Shown in pieces: positions 1-8,163 of a stretch of 61,303 nt of DNA. Source of the DNA: Thermoplasmata archaeon (GTDB lineage: Archaea > Thermoplasmatota > Thermoplasmata > Thermoplasmatales > GCA-001856825). The position numbers were made by a program, and so were the translations under genes. Numbering within the stretch: position 1 is the stretch's first letter; the number at the start of each line of letters is the position of its first letter. Below the pieces are notes generated by a model that saw nothing but the letters and a program-made list of their open reading frames with translations, had not been told where the DNA came from and did not search any database. The stretch covers positions 502-61,804 of the forward strand of contig JAJYUV010000009.1 of NCBI GenBank assembly GCA_021792355.1, in the 5' to 3' direction.

Positions 1-92
1 CCTCGAAGCATATCGCAGCTTGGCACGGTCTTCATCGGTGCCCGAGCCGAGCCATCCATCAAGTGGCCTGCGTACTGTAACAATCCATCTCT
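1..92 (-). rRNA. 23S ribosomal RNA, 5' end only
   Basis: Read on the minus strand, positions 81 to 1 match the conserved start of large-subunit rRNA: GTACGCAGGCCACTTG, GATGGCTCGGCTC, then GCACCGATGAAG and CCAAGCTGCGATA. The gene runs off the left edge of the window. The exact mature 5' end is not certain; alignment with memory of the E. coli 5' helix places it near 85-95. There is no 16S rRNA or tRNA in the upstream 270 bases, and the next upstream gene is protein-coding (GINS51), so this 23S gene is unlinked from 16S, as in Thermoplasma. Confidence 0.9.
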
Positions 93-127
93 TTCTAACC
101 CTTTGCTGACCTTCATTAATCCTAAAA

Positions 128-167
128 AAGGATTTCAGTCCTTCCCCTGTGACTATATTTCACAGGG
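128..167 (-). other. Hairpins in the 23S rRNA 5' leader
   Basis: Two inverted repeats lie between the probable promoter and the mature 23S start: CCCTGTGA (145-152) pairs with TCACAGGG (160-167), and AAGGA (128-132) pairs with TCCTT (139-143). Archaeal pre-23S RNA is excised through a bulge-helix-bulge stem formed by both flanks. Only one flank is in the window, so whether these hairpins take part in processing cannot be decided. Confidence 0.45.
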
Positions 168-200
168 TGCATAATGAGCAAAAGAACCATAACAACACTC

Positions 201-220
201 CGTATATATAGATTTCTTAA
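201..220 (-). promoter_or_regulatory. Probable 23S rRNA promoter (BRE/TATA)
   Basis: On the minus strand the sequence reads AAGAAATCTATATATACGG, a purine-rich BRE-like stretch followed by a strong TATA box. The expected start of transcription, about 25 bases downstream, falls near 178-185, ahead of the leader hairpins. Placement by consensus only. Confidence 0.55.
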
Positions 221-356
221 CTCATATTTTTCTGCCATTTTCCTATGTCTCCAGAATCAGTGCATTTTTCTTCTTTAGGTTTGGAGAAAAGAAATAATTC
301 CGTTAATTTGTGATATTGCAAGTCATTTTGCGTGGTGTTCTGTTGATAAATGAACC

Positions 357-974
357 TTAATTCTCCCTTCCTTCCAATATCTTACCAAGTCCCTGTTTGG
401 CTATGATGTTTGCATACTTCAAAGGCAGGGTCACGATATCCTCTTTCTGTAGATTGATCGGTTTGCCCATTACGGAAATTCCCTTTATCTCCTCTAGGAT
501 GTATACGACAACGTTCTTGTTCTCATCCTCGAGCTGTCCAGCAGTATCGACCTTTACTTCCTCTGTCTCCTCCGCACCACCCTTTGAAGGAATAATGACC
601 TCTCCCTGTTCAAGTTGAGCTGAGAACTCCTGGACAGATTTTACTATGTTTTCAAAAAAGATCTGTTCCTCCGTCGTCATTTTTCCTTCAAGTTCTTCCC
701 TTTCGTCATTTGCCTTAGCCTTGAGGATTTTTGAGACTCTAAGCTCTATGATCTTCTTGAGATATTTCTCGGAAGCTTCCAATTCATTCATAAGTTTGCC
801 GATCTGTCTTGAATTCTTTTTGACAGTTTCCGTCTCTATTCTCTCTTTGAGACCATCCAGATAATTCCTTGCCTCTTTATAGAACTGATTTGAAATTGGT
901 TCAAGCGAATAGTCGTTCTTTACCTCCAAGCGAAGAAGCGCATTGAGGTAATTCTCGTTGACCTCTCCTTTCAT
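357..974 (-). CDS. GINS complex subunit Gins51 (Gins15)
   Basis: Subunit of the archaeal GINS complex, which joins MCM and the GAN/RecJ-like protein in the replicative CMG-like helicase. The 205-residue protein has the Gins51 layout: a charged, helical N-terminal domain (about residues 1-120, with the typical FYKEARNYLDGLKERI helix), an acidic linker, and a small C-terminal beta domain (about 154-200) ending with the family-typical EDIVTLPLKYANIIAKQG. It is the last gene of the minus-strand operon, 29 bases after the VirD4-like ATPase, and lies between that gene and 23S rRNA. The placement may be simple co-transcription or may link replication with DNA transfer. A GAN/RecJ-like nuclease, the known GINS partner, is at 35070. 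Recognised from sequence pattern; confident for the family. Confidence 0.85.
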   Translation of the reverse strand: MKGEVNENYLNALLRLEVKNDYSLEPISNQFYKEARNYLDGLKERIETETVKKNSRQIGKLMNELEASEKYLKKIIELRVSKILKAKANDEREELEGKMTTEEQIFFENIVKSVQEFSAQLEQGEVIIPSKGGAEETEEVKVDTAGQLEDENKNVVVYILEEIKGISVMGKPINLQKEDIVTLPLKYANIIAKQGLGKILEGREN

Positions 975-1003
975 TCACTGTCAAATCACTTTATGGATAA
1001 ATA

Positions 1004-3043
1004 TCATTTCTTTTCCAGGATGTTGTAAATCAGATCGCTAGTGATCTTGAATTCTTCAGGGAGAGTTGGATTTGGCTCGCTTTTTCCTCTGACTTGAAAA
1101 CACTCGTGTCTTCCCTTGAAACTTCCAGAGTTAAGCGTTATTCTCCCTACGAAATGTATGCTTTGATCTCTTGCAATCTTCTCCTTAAGCAGAGAGATAA
1201 TATCACTCTTATCGTATCCCCTCAAGACCTGACTGAATTCTTCAAATATGAAATAAACAGAATCGAAATCCTTCATTCCTGAAATTATCTCGTCGATTTG
1301 TGACGAGAGGTCCCTGTTCTTTCTTTCAGTCATATATATGTGATGTCTCATTTTGAACTCTCTAGGTTCGTTAGAGAAATGGATGGGCTCGATTGTCCCT
1401 CTCTCCCTACCAGATGGATTCGTCATTAGAAAATCAAACGAGTCGTTGGGTAGGTCGGTAATAGGCCCTATCAGTTCCCTTACGGCTATTTTATCTGGAT
1501 CTGTCAGTTTCATGAAGATGTAGTTTGATATATTTGAAATGAGCATTGAGTCTAGATTTTTTGAAATGGACTTGAAGGATGTCGTGATGAAGAATATCCT
1601 TAATCCGAATTTCCGACCTGAGCTGAGCATATCTGCAACAAGGGTGCTTTGATAGTCTTGCCCTTCCTCAAGAAATAGAAAATAATCTCCAATTCTTACC
1701 TCGGTTATTGCAAACCAGACATAGAGGGCAAAGATGTTAGAGAGCAATCTAGAATCCTCATATCCAAAGGTGCTTCTGTCTAAATCAAATACTATCAGAT
1801 CATTTTCATCAATCGCTTTCATAAGCAGACCGTCGTCTTCCGGATTGCATATCAAAGAACTTATCATCGGGTCATTAGCAAGTCTGCCGATGGCTCTTTC
1901 GGTACTTGCTTTCTCCTCCCTCGACATACCCGCCAGTTCCTCCAGAAACTTCCTCAGTTCGAGACTCTCACAGGTCCTTGCAATTTCCTCCCTTGCCTTA
2001 GCATCCCTCAATACGTTGTTGAAATCTACCAGCGTCATTCCCTTCAGGTTTGCAAGTAGGGATATTCCTCTCGAGATCAGGTCTTCTATCCTTGGTCCTA
2101 CTAACGGGTCGGCATATTGGACTTCCCTGTACGATCTGAGTATTGACAGGAAATCCTCTGCCACCTTATAGGAGATGCCACCTTGCTTACCAGGACCAAT
2201 TACGTTGATGGAGTTGGTAGATTCAGAAGAAATGACAAACTTCTTGAACTCTGTCCCTTCCATCTTCCTTGCGGTATCTCCGTGGGGATCAATCAGTATC
2301 ACCTTTCCCACTTTGTTGGTCAGGATGCTATTCATCATCCCGACAATCATCGAACTCTTCCCTGCTCCAGAGGATCCGGTAATAAGTGTGTGGGGATTCT
2401 TCTTTGAATTTATGAAAATATCCCCCCTGTTCGGTGTGGAGCCAACCTTCACGTCCCCTTTATCCAGCGAACGTGTGCTAGTTGGTAAAAACTGATGGAT
2501 CTCCCACCATGCTATCACTGGATTCCAAAGTCCGAATGTACCTCTCCTCGCATGGGCCACAGAAGAAGAAAAAATATGGCTCAGATAGTTCCCCAGGTTC
2601 TCGTTATCGTACGATAGTTTAATTTTCCACCCATTTCTTTCCTTTGACTTTCTTTCCAAGCCACGCTCGATTGAGCTGAGACTTTGTTTGGGAGTTGTCC
2701 GAAAATAGTGCGATCTGATGGAGATAGTCAGGAATCCTGACTCTTCCTCGTTGAGCAATTCCACGATCTTGTCCGCGTGGTTTTCATTCCCAAAATTAAG
2801 GGAACGTGAATCTCCCTTTATGAAAATTCTCCTGCCTCTCTTGTCAAACGTCTTGTGTTCCGAAAATTTCCATCCCGTCTTTAGTAGAAGGTCCCTGTTA
2901 TTTATCCCGAAGTATATTCCAGTCCGTTCTCCCCTATTTTTTAGATACAGAATTTCGATCTTTTCTCCGCTTCTCAGCCATGAAACCAGAAATGGGTTCG
3001 TTTCATCTATCCTGGTGATCGATTCAACCTTTAGGTATTCCAT
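1004..3043 (-). CDS. VirD4/TraG-like (HerA-FtsK superfamily) ATPase
   Basis: A 679-residue motor of the HerA/FtsK/VirB4/VirD4 superfamily. Walker A is GSSGAGKS at 223-230, the family-typical DPHGD follows at 252-256, and the Walker B strand is YFLFLEEGQ at about 454-462, followed by a sensor-like FFITTSF near 484-490. The helical insert between the two halves (about 300-410) resembles TraD/VirD4-type coupling proteins, which bring DNA to a type IV secretion channel. No N-terminal membrane segment is visible, unlike classical VirD4, so a soluble HerA/CedB-like role is also possible. Its start overlaps the upstream VirB4-like gene by 20 bases, with a GGAGAT Shine-Dalgarno before the ATG. No relaxase is seen in the window. 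Confidence 0.75.
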   Translation of the reverse strand: MEYLKVESITRIDETNPFLVSWLRSGEKIEILYLKNRGERTGIYFGINNRDLLLKTGWKFSEHKTFDKRGRRIFIKGDSRSLNFGNENHADKIVELLNEEESGFLTISIRSHYFRTTPKQSLSSIERGLERKSKERNGWKIKLSYDNENLGNYLSHIFSSSVAHARRGTFGLWNPVIAWWEIHQFLPTSTRSLDKGDVKVGSTPNRGDIFINSKKNPHTLITGSSGAGKSSMIVGMMNSILTNKVGKVILIDPHGDTARKMEGTEFKKFVISSESTNSINVIGPGKQGGISYKVAEDFLSILRSYREVQYADPLVGPRIEDLISRGISLLANLKGMTLVDFNNVLRDAKAREEIARTCESLELRKFLEELAGMSREEKASTERAIGRLANDPMISSLICNPEDDGLLMKAIDENDLIVFDLDRSTFGYEDSRLLSNIFALYVWFAITEVRIGDYFLFLEEGQDYQSTLVADMLSSGRKFGLRIFFITTSFKSISKNLDSMLISNISNYIFMKLTDPDKIAVRELIGPITDLPNDSFDFLMTNPSGRERGTIEPIHFSNEPREFKMRHHIYMTERKNRDLSSQIDEIISGMKDFDSVYFIFEEFSQVLRGYDKSDIISLLKEKIARDQSIHFVGRITLNSGSFKGRHECFQVRGKSEPNPTLPEEFKITSDLIYNILEKK

Positions 3044-4607
3044 CTATTATCTCCATCTCCTCTTTGTTTGACTGGAACCTCAAAATTGTCCTAAACCCAG
3101 GACTGACGAAGAAGGCGGTGGAAAACTTTCCGTTGAACCCTGCACCAGCTTTAAGAAAATCTGATAGCTCACCATCCAACGAATAGAATTTGATCATCTC
3201 ATCTGTTATTACCTGATGTCGGAACAGGATGTGGATGGAGCAGTTCTCCATTATGGTTATAGATGGACCGTTCTTTAGGAAGTCGTTGGCCGACTGTGAG
3301 ATAAATACCATTGAGACATTGCTGTGTCTTGCATGCCTTATGTACCGCTCCACAGAAGTGACCACATTTTCCTGTAAGAGGTAATGAGCCTCATCAATCA
3401 CAAGGTTTACTGGGATCTGCTCCTCACTTCGCATCAAAAGGTCCAGGGAGAGGAGCATGTAGAAGGAAAGCAGTTTCTTCGGAACGTTTTTCAGACTTAT
3501 TCGTAAATCCCCCGCCAAGTCTGGGTTCCTGCCACTACAGAATTTCTTGAGTGAACCCTCGAAGATCGGAGATATCTTGTTGTACGTTTCCGGTGTTTTG
3601 TTCCTGATGAATTCCTTTAGGAACTCGAGGTTTTCATTACGTTCGTACATCTTTGTCAGTCCTGTGTCCAAAACTCCACTGTCTTCATTGTTCAAGTCGA
3701 ACAGTGTGAGTAGAAGTGCAAGCGTTCTGTCGACATTCTCCTTGATGCTAAGGAATTCCACCCTCTCGAACATGTTCATTTCTTGATTGAGTAGATCTAT
3801 TGACTGAATACCAAGTGACCTCGCCATACCCCCATACTCTCCGAGAGGGTCAATTATTTTCAAATTTATCTTCCTGGTCACCTTTTCTCTCATCATAGTT
3901 GCTTTCACGAAGAACGACTTTCCAAACCCCGTCATGCCTAGTACCAACTGATGGGACGATGGAAAGACTGATCTGTCAAGAAACACAGGTGCATTGGATA
4001 TCTCACACACCCCATAGAAAGTTCCGCCTTCATGAAACAGGTATCCGTGATTTATGGGAATTAGGTGAGACGCAGAACTTGGGTCAAGATATACCCCTTC
4101 TAGTTGACCGTCGATTATCTTGTTTCTCACCTTCGCGTCAGTATAGCGCTTGTTCTCAGTCTTCACTCCTATTTTCTTCAGCAAGAGAAGAAGTTCTTTT
4201 TTCGCCGGAAGAACTTCTCTAGATTCTCCCTGAATAAAATAGGCAGATGAATATTTTAGCAGCCTAGACCTCCCTGACGCAACTTCCTCCTTTAGGTTTT
4301 GTATATTTCTGATCGTTAGCTTGTTTGATTCAACGTTCCTGTCGTTGATTTTGTCGTAACCCAGCAGTCTGAGGCTTCTCTTTCCAAACTCTCTCGTTAT
4401 AATGTCCCACGCTGTGTTTTCTTCGACCGGATGAATCCTCACGATCTGCCCGACCTTATCACTGTCACCCGAGACCCGCAACTTAAATTTGGGGTCTATC
4501 TCGAAGGGGAAATCTCTAGCACGGAGAAACGAGAGTGCTTTCCCATTCTTCACAAAGTACCATTCTTTCTGAATTACCGATTTCGGTTTTTCTTCAGATG
4601 AGTTCAT
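3024..4607 (-). CDS. VirB4/TraC-like secretion ATPase
   Basis: A 527-residue ATPase with the signature of VirB4 proteins, the main energy source of type IV secretion and conjugation channels. Walker A is GMTGFGKS (224-231), DPLGEYG follows at 253-259, Walker B is NLVIDEAHYL (401-410), and the motif RHSNVSMVFISQS (427-439) ends in the glutamine finger typical of the family. The N-terminal 200 residues form the VirB4 accessory domain. It is shorter than bacterial VirB4 (around 800 residues). It overlaps the VirB3/PrgI-like gene by 14 bases upstream and the VirD4-like gene by 20 bases downstream, indicating translational coupling. The VirB3-VirB4 adjacency is itself characteristic of type IV secretion loci. 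Confidence 0.82.
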   Translation of the reverse strand: MNSSEEKPKSVIQKEWYFVKNGKALSFLRARDFPFEIDPKFKLRVSGDSDKVGQIVRIHPVEENTAWDIITREFGKRSLRLLGYDKINDRNVESNKLTIRNIQNLKEEVASGRSRLLKYSSAYFIQGESREVLPAKKELLLLLKKIGVKTENKRYTDAKVRNKIIDGQLEGVYLDPSSASHLIPINHGYLFHEGGTFYGVCEISNAPVFLDRSVFPSSHQLVLGMTGFGKSFFVKATMMREKVTRKINLKIIDPLGEYGGMARSLGIQSIDLLNQEMNMFERVEFLSIKENVDRTLALLLTLFDLNNEDSGVLDTGLTKMYERNENLEFLKEFIRNKTPETYNKISPIFEGSLKKFCSGRNPDLAGDLRISLKNVPKKLLSFYMLLSLDLLMRSEEQIPVNLVIDEAHYLLQENVVTSVERYIRHARHSNVSMVFISQSANDFLKNGPSITIMENCSIHILFRHQVITDEMIKFYSLDGELSDFLKAGAGFNGKFSTAFFVSPGFRTILRFQSNKEEMEIIDGIPKG

Positions 4608-5178
4608 TCAGAACCCTGACCTCGTCTTTCCCCAACTTGGTAAAAGTTATGCCATAATTCGTTAGTGTCTTCTCAAAGTCGTCCCTCTTGGTTTTTTTGA
4701 TCGTAATGAAATACGCGTCAGCATGACATACCAGTTTTGAAAATAGTGAATCGTACTCTGCCACCCCTCTTTGGAATGCTTGGACTGGAACCAAGTATGG
4801 ATGCCTTATTATCGTCATGTCCTCTGAGAACGACCCTATGATTGAGGACCAGATGTAAATGATGTTCCTGTCTTGCTGTACGGAAAGACCATAGTTTGTT
4901 CCAAAAATTTCGTATGCCTCCTTTTCATCCGATATCAACGGAGACAGACTAGCAGCAGTAATCCCCCTTACCTTCTTCAGGATGAATTCGTCTATGAAGT
5001 CGTGTTGGATTCTAAGAAGGAATACAGGGAATATGATCAGGAAGGCTAGACCGTATACTCCCAAGAAGAATATCGCTAACAGTACGGCGAAGGCAGCGAG
5101 CATAAGACGATATAATACAGGACCTTCCAAATATCCCAATCTGAAGGAAGAGGTCTGGAACTTGACCATCTTAACCAT
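4594..5178 (-). CDS. VirB3/PrgI-like membrane protein
   Basis: A 194-residue protein with two closely spaced N-terminal membrane helices (about residues 23-39 and 41-56) forming a hairpin, followed by a soluble domain of about 135 residues, presumably cytoplasmic. This architecture and its position directly before the VirB4-like gene match VirB3/PrgI-family proteins, which anchor VirB4 at the membrane in type IV secretion systems. Sequence similarity alone is weak, so context carries the call. A Shine-Dalgarno AAGGTGAAG precedes the ATG and lies inside the end of the upstream gene. A second ATG three codons in is an alternative start. Confidence 0.6.
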   Translation of the reverse strand: MVKMVKFQTSSFRLGYLEGPVLYRLMLAAFAVLLAIFFLGVYGLAFLIIFPVFLLRIQHDFIDEFILKKVRGITAASLSPLISDEKEAYEIFGTNYGLSVQQDRNIIYIWSSIIGSFSEDMTIIRHPYLVPVQAFQRGVAEYDSLFSKLVCHADAYFITIKKTKRDDFEKTLTNYGITFTKLGKDEVRVLNELI

Positions 5179-5181
5179 TTG

Positions 5182-6219
5182 TCACTTCACCTTGAAGAAT
5201 AAGGAGGAGCTTGAATTCCCCCCTGAGCTTACTGGACTGAATTGTCTTACTGGGCCAATTTCTGGAGAACCTTTCATTGAACCGGCCCCACCATCAGAAG
5301 GAGCTGCAAATGTCTTGATGATCGTTTCTGCACCTTTCACATTCTTGCTAGTATAACTGATCGAAGAGTTGACTCCCTTCCCCACAGATCTTCCTAGGAA
5401 GTTCATGGCCGATCTGGATGATTGGCTGATCGCAAGCATGGTAGGAGCTGCATCGGCCAGTGCCAAAAATCCGAGGACTAGTACGCTATTATCCCTCACA
5501 TACGTGGATAATATAAGAGGAATTGACATCAGTATGGGGGCCACAAGAGAATCTATGAATAGGAACCAAACTCTTTCCCCTACTTCCTTGGTCTGTGGAA
5601 TGAGCATTAGGATGGTGAAAACTGGTACTAGAATTGGGAATGTGTATATTATTGCAGCCCTCAGTGACAGGAAGAGCAACAGATATAGCATGAGAAAGAT
5701 GAAGATTACAAGAATCAGTAGACTCACTATAGAGCCACCTCCACCTCCGATCTGAAGACCAACAAGAACGTTGGACCCTGAGGAAAAGTTGTGGACTGGA
5801 ATTCCATATGCCCATAGTTGAGCATACAAAATTGAGGCTATGTAAAGGAAGTCCTGGAACAAAAAGAAGGAGATATTTGACAGAACAAGGAGCAACAGTA
5901 TCTTGATCCAAATGTTTTTAAAATCAAACCCTAACTGAATACTGCTATTCAACAGGATCATTATCCCGAGTGCTACCAGTATTAACGAAAGCGTTGGGTC
6001 GTAGATATTGAACATTACGAAATAATAGAGGGATTTGACCCCAGCTCCGATGCTTCCGTTGACGATGTTTGGAAAAGCGTAAGTCGGAGCCAGGAGATAT
6101 CTCGAGATAAAATCGTTGTATATCGATACTAGGACGGGTTTCCCCACTAATACTATGACCGACACGATGTAACTCAGTGCCTTGATGATTGCATCTACTA
6201 TTATTGAAACAAAGTTCAT
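5182..6219 (-). CDS. VirB6/CedA-like polytopic membrane protein
   Basis: A 345-residue integral membrane protein with roughly eight hydrophobic segments spread from residue 3 to about 265, including long uninterrupted stretches around 60-95, 105-145 and 160-215. It ends in a soluble tail rich in Ser, Gly and Pro. Length, topology and the flanking genes (pilin-like upstream, VirB3- and VirB4-like downstream) match VirB6/TrbL and the crenarchaeal DNA importer CedA, which form the membrane channel core. No catalytic motif is expected. The next gene begins 3 bases after its stop. The family assignment is by topology and context, since such proteins diverge strongly. Confidence 0.6.
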   Translation of the reverse strand: MNFVSIIVDAIIKALSYIVSVIVLVGKPVLVSIYNDFISRYLLAPTYAFPNIVNGSIGAGVKSLYYFVMFNIYDPTLSLILVALGIMILLNSSIQLGFDFKNIWIKILLLLVLSNISFFLFQDFLYIASILYAQLWAYGIPVHNFSSGSNVLVGLQIGGGGGSIVSLLILVIFIFLMLYLLLFLSLRAAIIYTFPILVPVFTILMLIPQTKEVGERVWFLFIDSLVAPILMSIPLILSTYVRDNSVLVLGFLALADAAPTMLAISQSSRSAMNFLGRSVGKGVNSSISYTSKNVKGAETIIKTFAAPSDGGAGSMKGSPEIGPVRQFSPVSSGGNSSSSLFFKVK

Positions 6220-6233
6220 GTAATCATTTCTAA

Positions 6234-6578
6234 CTAGCCTGCGACTATGTAATGAATTACTGCGTACAGCACTCCGCTAACGGCCATCACGAATATGACC
6301 GTTCCAATCAGGGCATCCTTCGTTCTCTCTTTCGAATCTGCCTTTCTGTCCATGTCTTTTGAAAAGTAACCCATGGCTATCGGAACCCAAAGTATTGCTA
6401 TTATCAATCCAGAAATACCGGCGATTATACCAAATGCCCTCTGGACCATACCGCTTATTTCAGTGGAGTTGCTTACCGTAGCAAGCGTTGGCAATTGATT
6501 TGCCGTCGTACCATGGACAAATGTTACAGGAACCACGGAGATTATCACAATAGTCAGTGCCAAAACAGATAGTCTCAT
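6234..6578 (-). CDS. VirB2/CedA1-like pilin candidate
   Basis: The open frame extends to 6698, but the start is placed at the internal ATG at 6578 because it has a strong Shine-Dalgarno (GGGAGGGG) and is followed directly by a signal peptide, with probable cleavage after TFVHG near residue 23. The roughly 114-residue protein then has two hydrophobic helices (AFGIIAGISGLIIAILWVP and ALIGTVIFVMAVSGVLYAV) separated by a short charged loop rich in Lys, Asp and Arg. Small size, signal peptide, two helices and first place in an operon with VirB6, VirB3, VirB4 and VirD4-like genes is the pattern of VirB2-type pilins and of CedA1. Function inferred from architecture. Confidence 0.6.
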   Translation of the reverse strand: MRLSVLALTIVIISVVPVTFVHGTTANQLPTLATVSNSTEISGMVQRAFGIIAGISGLIIAILWVPIAMGYFSKDMDRKADSKERTKDALIGTVIFVMAVSGVLYAVIHYIVAG

Positions 6579-6604
6579 CTTACCCCTCCCATTCTTACAA
6601 TGAT

Positions 6605-6620
6605 CACTTTTATATAGACT
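6605..6620 (-). promoter_or_regulatory. Promoter of the secretion-like operon
   Basis: Minus-strand sequence AGTCTATATAAAAGTG holds a good archaeal TATA box centred near 6612, about 34 bases before the ATG at 6578. That predicts a leader of about 8-10 bases, just enough for the GGGAGGGG ribosome site. It supports 6578 as the true start of the first gene and a single promoter for the six-gene operon. Confidence 0.5.
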
Positions 6621-6759
6621 TGTTGGAAGTTCGTGAAAAACTATGTACGTCGGATCAGCACCTAAGAATGTCCATGTTCCAGCTATCGCAATGACCAACT
6701 GATTCCTGTAATCGGTGGGATCTTTGGCAAAAATTCAAGAGAGACTATACCATCAATGA

Positions 6760-7869
6760 ATGATAACCATGACGGGGTCTGAGACCGAAATAAGATCAAG
6801 ATTGAAAAAGTTTCAGCAGTTGATTTCTGAGGAAGAGGGAAAGGCCATTTTTCTTACTCCTGGAGACAACTTCTTTTACCTATCTGGGTTTGACACAGAT
6901 TCGATGGAGCGCTTGCTTGTTGCCGTTGTAACTCCAGAGGAAGCAGTGATGATATCTCCATTGATGCTAGAAGATCAGATCAAGGAATCACCATGGCCGG
7001 GAGAAATCATAACGTGGCGAGATGGAGAAGACCCTTTCAGGTACGTACAAAACGTGATCAGGGAGTATAAGATCACGAATCTTGAAATCGAGAGAAATCT
7101 GAGTTATTATACCTATTCAGAAATGAAACGCCTGGGAATCAAGAAGTTCCACCTTGCCGATGACAGGTTTAGTCTTGAGAGACTCGTAAAGAGCAAATCT
7201 GAAATTGAATCTATACAGACTGCCATCAGGCGATCTGAGGCTTCTTACACAGATGCGTTGAAGGAGATCCGCAAAGGAATGACTGAGATTGAGCTGGCAG
7301 GCATCCTTGATTATCAATTCACCAGACACTCTCTCCAAAAGGTAGCATTCGGAAGCATCGTCGCTTTTGGAGAGAACTCAGCGAGTCCCCACCACGTTCC
7401 ATCTAAGAGAAGACTCAAACCAGGAGACATAGTACTGATGGACTTTGGAGGGAAGTATAATGGTTACTCGTCCGATACTACCAGGACGTGTGCTTTCGAT
7501 AGCTTGACGCCCGAAATGAGAAAGGTGTATGCAATTGTAAGAGAGGCTCAGGAAAAATCGCTAGAAGGCATCACTCGAGAATCCAGATATAGCTCTGTTG
7601 ACAGAACCGCAAGATCGATCATTTCCAAGGCAGGGTACGGTGAATTCTTTACACATAGGTTGGGACACGGACTTGGAATTGCTGTACACGAAGAACCGTA
7701 CCTGACTTCTGCAAACAAGAAGACCGTTCAGAACAGGACGGTTTTCACAATCGAGCCTGGAATATACCTGAAGGGAAAGGGAGGAGTTAGAATAGAAGAT
7801 ACTGTTATGTTTGATGGAAAAGTCGCAAGACCGTTCAACAGGCTCACAAAGGAATTGATAATAATTTAG
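6760..7869 (+). CDS. pepQ: Xaa-Pro dipeptidase/aminopeptidase (M24 family)
   Basis: Metallopeptidase that removes residues adjacent to proline, acting in cytosolic peptide turnover. The 369 residues comprise a creatinase-type N-terminal domain (about 1-140) and a pita-bread catalytic domain. All five metal ligands of the M24 family are present: Asp228 in LMDFGGKY, Asp239 in SSDTTRT, His303 in LGHGLG, Glu332 in IEPGIY and Glu346 in VRIEDTV. Full length for the family. It is divergent from the secretion-like operon. The start at 6760 lacks a Shine-Dalgarno; an in-frame ATG three codons later is equally possible. Prolidase versus aminopeptidase P specificity cannot be told. Confidence 0.88.
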   Translation: MITMTGSETEIRSRLKKFQQLISEEEGKAIFLTPGDNFFYLSGFDTDSMERLLVAVVTPEEAVMISPLMLEDQIKESPWPGEIITWRDGEDPFRYVQNVIREYKITNLEIERNLSYYTYSEMKRLGIKKFHLADDRFSLERLVKSKSEIESIQTAIRRSEASYTDALKEIRKGMTEIELAGILDYQFTRHSLQKVAFGSIVAFGENSASPHHVPSKRRLKPGDIVLMDFGGKYNGYSSDTTRTCAFDSLTPEMRKVYAIVREAQEKSLEGITRESRYSSVDRTARSIISKAGYGEFFTHRLGHGLGIAVHEEPYLTSANKKTVQNRTVFTIEPGIYLKGKGGVRIEDTVMFDGKVARPFNRLTKELIII

Positions 7870-8163
7870 AGAGCTAACGGAGATTATCGGACAACAGCTT
7901 TGATATTGAAGTACTGGAGGTAATGGTGCATAAATTACACTGACTATAGTCTTTCTGAACTGATGACGAGCCTCATTCAACGTGACAAGAAAGAGAAGAG
8001 AGCCAAGTCCATTAGTATTTACTGATTTGCTCAGCCTAAACGACTTGGCCAGTTTCAATCCCGATAGGTAAGAGATCTGCTAAGCGCAATGAATTTAATT
8101 TTCATTCAATATCCTGACTGAAGGAAACCTATAAGAGGTCGGGTGGAATTTTTAAAATCGACT

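Noticed and set aside
7955..8030. CTGA and CTGATGA motifs in the pepQ-S51 gap as a C/D sRNA
   Set aside because: The C box has C instead of a purine, spacing to the next CTGA is about 60 bases, and no terminal stem exists.
7561..8058. 165-aa open frame on the minus strand over the pepQ 3' end
   Set aside because: It runs antisense to the conserved catalytic half of the peptidase and has no family-like sequence.
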